DNA from: Sporopachydermia quercuum
Taxonomy: Eukaryota; Ascomycota; Sporopachydermiomycetes; Sporopachydermiales; Sporopachydermiaceae
Direction of reading: 5' to 3'
Assembly (NCBI GenBank): GCA_001599295.1
Contig: BCGN01000002.1
Location: 2,108,001-2,172,000, forward strand
Length of the DNA stretch: 64,000 bases
The notes under the pieces are model-generated. The model saw only the letters and a program-made list of their open reading frames with translations, was not told the DNA's origin and did not search any database. Below are positions 56,313 to 64,000 of the stretch, piece by piece. Made by a program: the position numbers and the translations under genes. The first letter of the stretch is position 1. Each line of letters begins with the position of its first letter.

Positions 56313-56902
56313 ATTTGTGGATTGTTTTTGTGGGCAGGAATAGGTCAAGTCAGGCTATGTTAGGTTAGGCTGGTTCATGTTAGATTGGTTCTGTTTAGGC
56401 TATGATGAGTTGGAATTGGATGCAACAGTTTACTTGAGAACTGTATTGATAATGAATTAGATACTGAGAATTTGGAATAAATCGTATAGAAATTGTTAAG
56501 ACTAGTCATAGAATTATGCTCAATCGATAGTATTCTTGTCAGATGTAAGCGATGCGTCTTTATTGTTAACCCATTAGTCTGACAATTGGCTAGCTCCTTA
56601 AATATGTCATTCATCAGTTAAATTGTTAATTGTTCATATACAGAATAGATCATGATTTTAGGAACTATTGCTTGAAGTATTTTTGTAAGTAAGCCAAATT
56701 AGGATCTAATTATTGTTAGTAAGAGTTTGATTAGTATTCATCTTTGCCTTTAAAGTTGTCATGGCATAATTCATATTATTGTATTACAGTGCATCTATTT
56801 ATCTACGTCCCTTCCTTAACATAACAAATATCTAACTACCTTCTATTTGAATTGTTTCCGTTCCGTTTATTCGTACAAACTATAACTCATTATATATCAT
56901 TA
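56313..56902. other. Convergent 3' region between MHO1 and the NUFIP-like gene
   Basis: These 590 bp contain a G/T-rich patch at about 56339-56410 made of degenerate ggtta/ggct units (for example gttaggttaggct). The rest is AT-rich. No gene was seen. Confidence 0.45.
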
Positions 56903-58003
56903 TTATGCATTTACTTTCTCCGACCCACTTTCAGTAGCTAGTTGCCTTAAATTCAGTTCAATCAACTTCTTATCACCTAAATATTGAATGAAATCCAGTA
57001 TGGTGTCACTATCCATATCAACATCTCTTTTAACAAGCATTTTGTACAACGACGGTAATTTTGCTTTGCTTCTCCCATATTGTGCACGCAACTCTGGTAA
57101 CTGAAAATTAGGTGCGTATAAATTATATTTCTTAATTGCAATTCCATCTATCAGTACTGTTTGGAAAGGGGGGCCATTTGGTTCATTTCTGTTTTTATTC
57201 TTGAAGATATTATCGGTATTACTATTATTACTTTTGGCATTGCTGGAAGTAGTATCATGCGAATATCTACATCTATTTCCATTCCTACATTTACCGTTTT
57301 TCAAGAAAAATCTGCAAATAGGCTTCGCTAGTTTGCCATTAGTCGTTTCAGTGGTTGTTTTGCTTTCTTCGTTATCATCTATATTACTTGATTCGTCAGT
57401 TGGGAATTCATTTTTTTCCATTTCCTCCTTCTCGGCAATCCGTTTCTTTGTCGGCCAGTTTCTCTTCCGTTCCTCGATCCATCTTTTCGTATCTTCTTCA
57501 GTTTTGAGCAGGATAGAAGTGCCTGGAATTGGAATTGGGATGTTTGGTCTTTTCGATTTGCAGTTAATGAAGGTCTCCTCGTCACCAAGCAGCTCCTCGA
57601 TATCAACTCCTGAATCCACATTAAGGTCAACAAAGGAACAATGACTACTTGTCTGATAAATTTTGTGTGATAATTCACTTTCTTTGTTCTTATTTTCAAG
57701 TTTCTGTTTTGTCGTGTTGCCTGACAGTTCGTTCTTTTTTCTCTTGCTATTGTTGTCGTGGTCAGTGTTATTTGGAACATTCTTCGGCGTTTTAGGCAGC
57801 GATGGAGGCCTCTTACTTGACAAGCCTGATGCAATGTTGATGCTACTAATACCAGAGTCTAACTGCTGATTATTATTCTTACCTTTCCTCTTCCTATTCT
57901 TATTAAGGTTGCTATTAGTATTGTTTTCGTTGGTCGGATTAGACGGGTCATTTGACCTAGAAGGTGGAGCCGGAGGCGGTGGGGCATAGATATAATCATC
58001 CAT
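56903..58003 (-). CDS. NUFIP/Rsa1-like snoRNP assembly factor with a CCCH finger
   Basis: The ATG at 58003 gives 366 residues beginning MDDYIYAPPPPAPPSRS; 11 codons further upstream are open but begin with TTG. A long Asn/Lys-rich region leads to the NUFIP signature at about 160-192 (IPGTSILLKTEEDTKRWIEE, RKRNWPTKKRIAEKEE). An acidic linker follows, then a CCCH zinc finger C-x8-C-x5-C-x3-H (Cys230, Cys239, Cys245, His249; RFFLKNGKC). The C-terminus has FQLPELRAQYG and ends in a predicted helical region. In yeast, Rsa1 binds Snu13 through the signature and, with Hit1 and R2TP, assembles box C/D snoRNPs. The CCCH finger is not in yeast Rsa1, so direct equivalence is inference, but the signature is strong. 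Confidence 0.78.
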   Translation of the reverse strand: MDDYIYAPPPPAPPSRSNDPSNPTNENNTNSNLNKNRKRKGKNNNQQLDSGISSINIASGLSSKRPPSLPKTPKNVPNNTDHDNNSKRKKNELSGNTTKQKLENKNKESELSHKIYQTSSHCSFVDLNVDSGVDIEELLGDEETFINCKSKRPNIPIPIPGTSILLKTEEDTKRWIEERKRNWPTKKRIAEKEEMEKNEFPTDESSNIDDNEESKTTTETTNGKLAKPICRFFLKNGKCRNGNRCRYSHDTTSSNAKSNNSNTDNIFKNKNRNEPNGPPFQTVLIDGIAIKKYNLYAPNFQLPELRAQYGRSKAKLPSLYKMLVKRDVDMDSDTILDFIQYLGDKKLIELNLRQLATESGSEKVNA

Positions 58004-58797
58004 AGGGAAATAGGATAAGCGTATATGATTCTGCAAAACAGACCTCTAAGCTNTTGATACCAGTTGTGTTTTGAGTGTGTCTACACGTCTCCAGTTTTTT
58101 GAATATGGTTCTTTTCTTGTGATAGTTTTTCATAAATTATACAGCTTTCGATCAAATGTGATTAGTGGTGCTAAAATATCTAGAATGCTTCCAATACAAA
58201 CAATAATTTTTCAGACCTATGAATATCACGTGGTTAATCATGTGATATATATGGGCTGTGATTTTGTCATGACACATCAGAGAGTGTCTGTCATTTAGTA
58301 AGATCAAATGAACAAGGATACTATTTGGTTATCTATGCAATGCACTTTGCGCATGAGCTTTTTTTCTTTGCTTACCACATTTTTGTTTTATTGTCTTTTC
58401 ATCAGAACTTAAAACGTAGCCATCAAGAATAAAATAAAAATGAAGTTTAACACATTGATTGATGTTTATAGTAGTACTTCCATTGATGTCAAATGTAATA
58501 ATAATTAGTCACGACAAACATATAGCAATCATATTGTATATCACGTAATCATAAATACTCTACATTTTTCACATGCATTTCTGCCTTGTTGAGATCACAA
58601 ATTGATTCAATTTTACACAGAAACATTGGATAACACACAAAAGCAGAAAGTATATAAACAATTACAATCCCCCTTTCACGTTTGTTTGTCTTATAAATCA
58701 TCGTTCATTTTATTATGTCTTACTGTTGTGCATTGTTTGTTGATGCTTGGATCTTTCTGAGTTCAGCAAGCAAGTCTAAGGGCTGAGTATTCCAACA
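58004..58797. other. Divergent promoter region between the NUFIP-like gene and FKS
   Basis: This is 794 bp. A CCCCT (stress-element-like) core occurs near 58671, about 125 bp before the FKS start; a single copy is weak evidence. A 75-codon frame at 58071-58298 is rejected. There is one N at 58053. Confidence 0.4.
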
Positions 58798-58956
58798 ATG
58801 ACAAATAATCTGCAATTGAGCCACACAAATAGGAAGGCCAGTAGTAAGGATGGCCATACTTCATCGGTTACGATGGAGGATAGTTTAAAGACGGTAAGCT
58901 CATCTGAAGCAAGACGAAAAGTGGAAGAAGAAATAGACGAAGACGAAGACGAAGAC

Positions 58957-59018
<62 letters not shown>

Positions 59019-62000
59019 GAGTAGTCATAATGGCAGCATTGGAAAAGGACACAATGATAGTATAATATAACCAACTTTCTTTGAAATGATACTGGTCTCC
59101 AGATAAAGAATCTGATTATTTTACTAACTCGCTGATAGATATAACTTCAATCACTGATAGTAAAGAAGACAGATTAGAGAGTTCTTCAGTTTCNNNNGAA
59201 ACTGAAGAGTTTCCAGACAATGATCTAACATCAACATCGGGTACGGTGAATGATCAATTGACCATACTAGGTGTAACTAAGAATATAAAACAAACCTGTT
59301 CAGCGAATGACGCAGGGTTCATCACTCCAAGGCTGAAAACTGGAGCATTGAAAACGCTCCAAAAGGTTTCGAAGCCTCTTTCTGGCAGTCAATTTACTAC
59401 CTTGTCTGGAAGACTGCGAACTCGCAACTTTTTAGCCGGCGAAGCGTACTCAATTTATGATTTATATCCTAACTGGAACCATTTTTCTTCTAAACCGCCC
59501 CCCGTTGGACAAGCACAGATTTGGGAAGTGTTCGAGAAACTAAGAGACATATTCTGTTTCCAGCAGGATAATGTAAAAAATCAGTTTGATCATTTGATGA
59601 GATTGCTAGATTCAAGATCTTCCAGAATGACTTGTGAACAGGCATTATTTAGTTTGCATTCTGACTACATTGGTGGACACAACTCTAACTTTAAGAAATG
59701 GTATTTTGCTTCAAGGCTACATGAACTGGAACCTATTTATTTTGCAACGAATGTAAAAGTACAAGTATTACACGAAAATGATGCCAAAGACTCGAAAGTG
59801 TACTTTGAAAAGCTTGAAACAGAATGGAGATCAAAGCTAAATTCTTTGTCTACTGTTGACTTTATACATCATATTGCTTTGTATCTACTTTGTTGGGGAG
59901 AAGCAAATACTGTACGATTCATGCCTGAATGTCTCTGTTTTATCCTTAAATGTGGTTTGGATTTTTACTATCATGAGTTGAACTACAGTGACACTTTTCT
60001 AACAGAAAAATCAACATCTAGTTTCCTCGATGATGTTATAACACCAATCTACAAATTCCAGCGTGATCAAATCTATCACTATGAAGGCGACAATTTGTAT
60101 CGTAAGAAAGTCGATCACAAACATGTGATAGGGTATGATGATATCAACCAAACATTTTGGTCTAAAGAGAGCTTGAATATGATATATTTAGGTGATAACA
60201 CTAGATTACTAGAGTACCCATTTTCAAAACGATATACTCAGTTGAAGAATATTGATTGGTCTTGTTCTTGCAAGAAGACTTATTATGAAACCAGAACATG
60301 GATGCATTCACTTGTCAATTTTAATCGTGTTTGGATCATTCATTTATGTACCTTTTGGTTGTTTGTTTCCTCAAACTGGCCGACGTTGTTTGTTGTCAAT
60401 TATCAATCAAACTTGAATAGCAAACCTGGAGCTCAAGCTGTCATTTCAAACGTTGCACTTTCTGGTCCCTTGGCTATTTTTATCAATTTGGTGGCTTTAA
60501 TATCGGAAAGGATGTATATTTCAGGGTCGTGCTTTGATAGTCCTAAGTTCATACTTCGATTAGCTACTCTGGTAGGATTGCTTCTTATAGGTGTGATGCC
60601 TTCAGTTTATGTATTTCACTTTTTACCATTGGACACAAACAATACTGTTGGGATTATTATATCATCTTTGCAGTTGGTGTTTTCTATTCTTAATATGATC
60701 TACATGTCGATTGTCCCTTTGGACAGTCTATTCACCACTTTTAGAAAGAAGAGCGAAGATAAATACATTGCAAACAAAATATTCACAGCTGCTTTTCCTA
60801 CTATATCTGGGTCAGGAAGGTTAGTTTCAATGGGTTTATGGCTTGCAGTTTTCACATCAAAATGTTTAGAATCCTATTTCTTTATGATCCTTTCGTTGAA
60901 AGATCCGATTAGAGAGTTACAAGTCATGAACATTAAAAGATGTGCTGGTGATAAACTTCTTGGCAATTTTTTATGTTTGGCTGAACCAAAGATTTTATTG
61001 GTGATTATATTATTAACTGATCTCACCTTGTTTTTCCTTGATACTTATCTATGGTATGTGTTATGGAATGCAATAATCTCCTTGTTTCGGTCATTTTATC
61101 TTGGAATATCTATCTGGACCCCTTGGAGAAATGTGTTTATTGGATTACCCAAACGAATGTTCTCCAAACTGCTGTGCCATGATGATCATGAAAATTCTAA
61201 TAGACCTGAGATCTCTGTCTCTAGATTGTGGAATACAATCATAATAACACTTTACCAAGAACATTTTATATCTGGCGACAAGCTTGATAAATGGTTGTAT
61301 AAACCTGTGTTGACTTCGGATCATGAAGAAGAATTAAAAGAACCTACCGTCTTTGTGTCGTTGGAAGATGAGTCATCTAAGTTCAGTTTGTTTGACTACA
61401 AGTCAGAATCAGAGAGAAGAATTTCTTTCTTTGCACAATCTTTATCTACCAGTATTCCTGAATCCTATCCTTTAAAAAAAATTCCAGCATTCACCGTTCT
61501 CATCTCGCATTACAATGAAAAAATTATGTTAACACTAAAAGAAATTATTAGAGAAAATGAGTTTTCGAAAACGATTCTACTTACTTATTTGAAAAATCTG
61601 CATCCAACAGAGTGGTCGAATTTTGTTCATGACACCAAACTTTTAGTTCAAGAGCAATACGAAACAAATGAAAAGAACTGTTATAACGATGAGGATTCTG
61701 AAGATGAGGGCAATGAAAGTGAAATGAATGGGAAAGCGTCTGATCTTCCGTTCTACTGTATTGGATTTAAATCGGCCAGTCCTGAATATATTCTTCGGAC
61801 AAGAATTTGGGCGTCTTTGAGAACGCAAACCTTATTCAGGACAATATCAGGATTTATGAATTATTCTAAGGCGTTGAGATGTTTATATGAAATTGAGACA
61901 TTAGAACCCCAAAGTTTGAAAAGATACCAAGCTCAGAATAATGAAAGAGCTATTGAGTTTGCTAGAAGAAAAGTCAGAATCTTAGTGTCAATGCAACGGT

Positions 62001-64000
62001 TATGTCATTTCAGCGAAGAGGAATATTCTGAAGTAGAAGGACTATTAAGAAATTATCCTGATTTGCAAATTGCATATATTGATGAAGAGATATCAGAATC
62101 CGGTGAAAAGAAATATTACTCAGCTTTGATCGATGGTTACTGTGGTTTTGCAGGAAACAATAGAAGGAAGCCTTCTTTAAGAATAAGATTATCTGGTAAT
62201 CCTATACTGGGAGATGGAAAAAGTGATAATCAGAATCATGCAATAATATTCTATAGAGGTGAGTATATTCAACTCATTGACTCTAATCAAGATCACTATT
62301 TTGAAGAATGCCTTAAGATAAGAAATGTATTAGCTGAGTTTGAAGAAATGAACCCGTCACTTGTTTCTTTTTATCGAGATGACGACCATATATCATCAAT
62401 GAATAATGATCCAGTTGCAATTGTTGGAACAAGAGAGTATATATTTTCTGAACAAATTGGTGTACTTGGTGATGTTGCTGCAGGAAAAGAACAAACATTT
62501 GGTACGCTATTTGCTCGTACATTAGGTCATATAGGAGCAAAGCTTCATTATGGACATCCGGATTTTCTACATGGAGTTTTCGTGACCACTCGTGGAGGAG
62601 TTTCTAAAGCTCAAAGAGGGCTACATTTGAATGAGGATATATATGCTGGGATGAATGTTTTCATGAGAGGAGGTAGAATTAAGCATTGTGAGTATATGCA
62701 ATGCGGTAAAGGTCGTGATATGGGGTTTGGCTCTATTTTGAACTTCACTACCAAAATTGGTGCTGGTATGGGAGAACAGACGTTATCGAGAGAATACTAT
62801 TACTTAGGCAGTCAGTTACCTATTGATAGGTTTCTTTCATTTTACTACGCCCACCCAGGATTCCATTTCAACAATGTCTTTATATTCTTTTCATTTGAGT
62901 TACTACTACTTGTGGTGATCAACATGGTTTCACTAGTTCATGAGTCTATCATATGTGAGTTTGATAAACATAAGCCGGCATTGGAAATTCATAAGCCTGC
63001 TGGTTGCTACAATCTGATTCCGGTGATTGAATGGTTAAAAAGATGTATTTTATCCATCTTCCTTGTTTTTATGATATCATTTGTGCCATTAACTATTCAA
63101 GAGTTGATGGAACGAGGTTTATGGAGAGCATTCACGCGTTTAGGCAAGCATTTCATCTCACTATCTCCTTTGTTCGAAGTTTTTTCCTGTCGTATTTATG
63201 GTAAATCCCTTTTAGATGATATAACCATGGGTGGCGCCAGATATATTGCAACAGGGAGAGGATTCGCAACATCAAGAATTCAATTTACAACACTTTTTAC
63301 TAGATTTGCTCACGAGAGTTTGTATTTGGGATTCAAACTGTTTTTATTGTTACTTTTTGTTAGTATCATGATGTGGCAGTATACGTTCCTTTGGCTTTGG
63401 TTCACGGTTATCTCACTGATTTTATCACCATTTATTTTCAACCCAAATCAATTTGTATTGTTCGAGTTTGTTCTTGATTACAAGCAATTAATCCATTGGT
63501 TTATTATTGGAAACTCGTCATCGAATACGAACAACTTGTCCTGGATTGGATTTATTAAACGATCAAGGATTAGAATTACGGGAATAAAAGAAGAAAAAGA
63601 TGTTGGGAAATCATTCTCAGATAATAGCAACAAAGATGTATTTGTTCCAAGTCTGATGAACCTACTATTCACTAATATACTCGTGCATTTGTTTGTGACT
63701 ATGTGCGTTCTCACAGCCTATTTTTTAGTTAATGCTCAAAATGATACTAAAACAAGTAAAGTTTCTAATGCCTCTGCTCGTCTAATTGTCTGTACCTTTG
63801 GTCCAATCTTAACGAATGCAGTTTTCTTGATTATCCAAGAAAGTATTGTTTGCTTATTTGGACCACTGTTGGTTTATTGGATCAAATCATTACCATCGGT
63901 AATAGCTGCAATATCTCATGTATTCTCGATTTTAAATTACGTTGTGTGGATTGAACTGTTGTGGTTTCTTCAAGGCTGGATATTCTCTCAAACACTGATT
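58798..64000 (+). CDS. 1,3-beta-glucan synthase catalytic subunit (FKS family), 3' end outside window
   Basis: The main frame runs open from 59139 to the window edge (over 1600 codons) and matches Fks1/Fks3. Landmarks: DHLMRLLDSRSSRM, LYLLCWGEANTVRF, the first membrane block (from about 60330), then the cytosolic catalytic region with SGNPILGDGKSDNQNHA, GVLGDVAAGKEQTFGTLFA, HLNEDIYAGMN and GRGFATSRI, then the second membrane block. The enzyme makes cell wall beta-1,3-glucan from UDP-glucose at the plasma membrane with Rho1. The start is proposed at 58798: exon 1 (58798-59059) carries an acidic run, and a 79-nt intron (GTATAA, TTACTAAC, GATAG at 59138) restores phase. The 5' site is weak. Four Ns at 59194-59197 keep the frame. 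The N-terminus is shorter than in Fks1, as in Fks3, but the paralogue is not settled. Confidence 0.9.
58957..59016 (+). repeat. (GAT)20 trinucleotide repeat encoding poly-Asp
   Basis: Twenty uninterrupted GAT codons follow a mixed GAA/GAC run. In the proposed FKS exon 1 they encode aspartate. Such pure runs are prone to length change between strains. Confidence 0.9.
59183..59208. other. 4-N gap inside a perfect 11-bp inverted repeat
   Basis: The left arm tcttcagtttc (59183-59193) and right arm gaaactgaaga (59198-59208) are exact reverse complements that abut four Ns. This is either a hairpin that stalled sequencing or an assembly join. The FKS frame is kept if the gap is truly four bases. 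Confidence 0.85.

Noticed and set aside
58004-58036. N-terminal extension of the NUFIP-like protein to 58036
   Set aside because: The first codon is TTG; the first ATG is at 58003.
58868-59074. Poly-His frame on the minus strand
   Set aside because: It is the reverse-strand shadow of the GAT repeat.
1-64000. Transposons, LTR or virus-like elements
   Set aside because: No reverse transcriptase, integrase, transposase or capsid motifs and no paired terminal repeats were found in the long gaps.

Overview
This window looks like a nuclear chromosome segment of a budding yeast (Saccharomycotina) that keeps more introns than Saccharomyces. The DNA is AT-rich. The gene set is ordinary yeast: SFP1, IMP2, RNA15, RPO41, TUB1, LPX1-like, SSL2, CAF120/SKG3-like, RNR2, MHO1/MEMO1, RSA1/NUFIP-like and an FKS glucan synthase, plus a Ccw12-like GPI wall protein. 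CTG codons fall at conserved leucines in RNR2 and SSL2, so the standard code is likely. I cannot name the genus. About forty isolated single Ns are scattered through the assembly, all without breaking reading frames.

Layout, left to right: 5' end of an F-BAR gene (-, 1-245), SFP1 (-, 1397-3214), small GPI protein (-, 5802-6041), a 4.1 kb stretch without a convincing gene, cupin YML079W-like (-), IMP2 (-), a candidate tiny spliced gene just upstream of IMP2 (-), RNA15 (+), acyl-CoA ligase with a peroxisomal tail (+), RPO41 (+), amidase (-), alpha-tubulin (-), LPX1-like hydrolase (+), SSL2 (+), a one-pass membrane protein (-), then a 12.5 kb interval holding only one Ser-rich ORF (40519-41448), then CAF120-like (+), RNR2 (+), MHO1 (+), NUFIP/RSA1-like (-), and FKS (+, running off the right edge).

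Fourteen introns can be placed with matching phases in five genes (RNA15 2, amidase 2, TUB1 5, membrane protein 1, MHO1 4). Two more are proposed, in FKS and in the tiny gene beside IMP2. The 5' sites are mostly GTAAGT or GTATGT, and the branch sites are YTAAC, usually 9-20 nt before the AG. The best structural find is alpha-tubulin, split into six exons, one only 9 nt long.

The genes are a housekeeping mix rather than one pathway. There are local themes: mitochondrial function (IMP2, RPO41), mRNA 3'-end formation and transcription (RNA15, SSL2, CAF120-like), ribosome and snoRNP supply (SFP1, RSA1-like), cell wall (GPI protein, FKS), and peroxisome (ligase ending SKL, LPX1-like). I saw no tRNA, rRNA, CRISPR, transposon or virus-like element.
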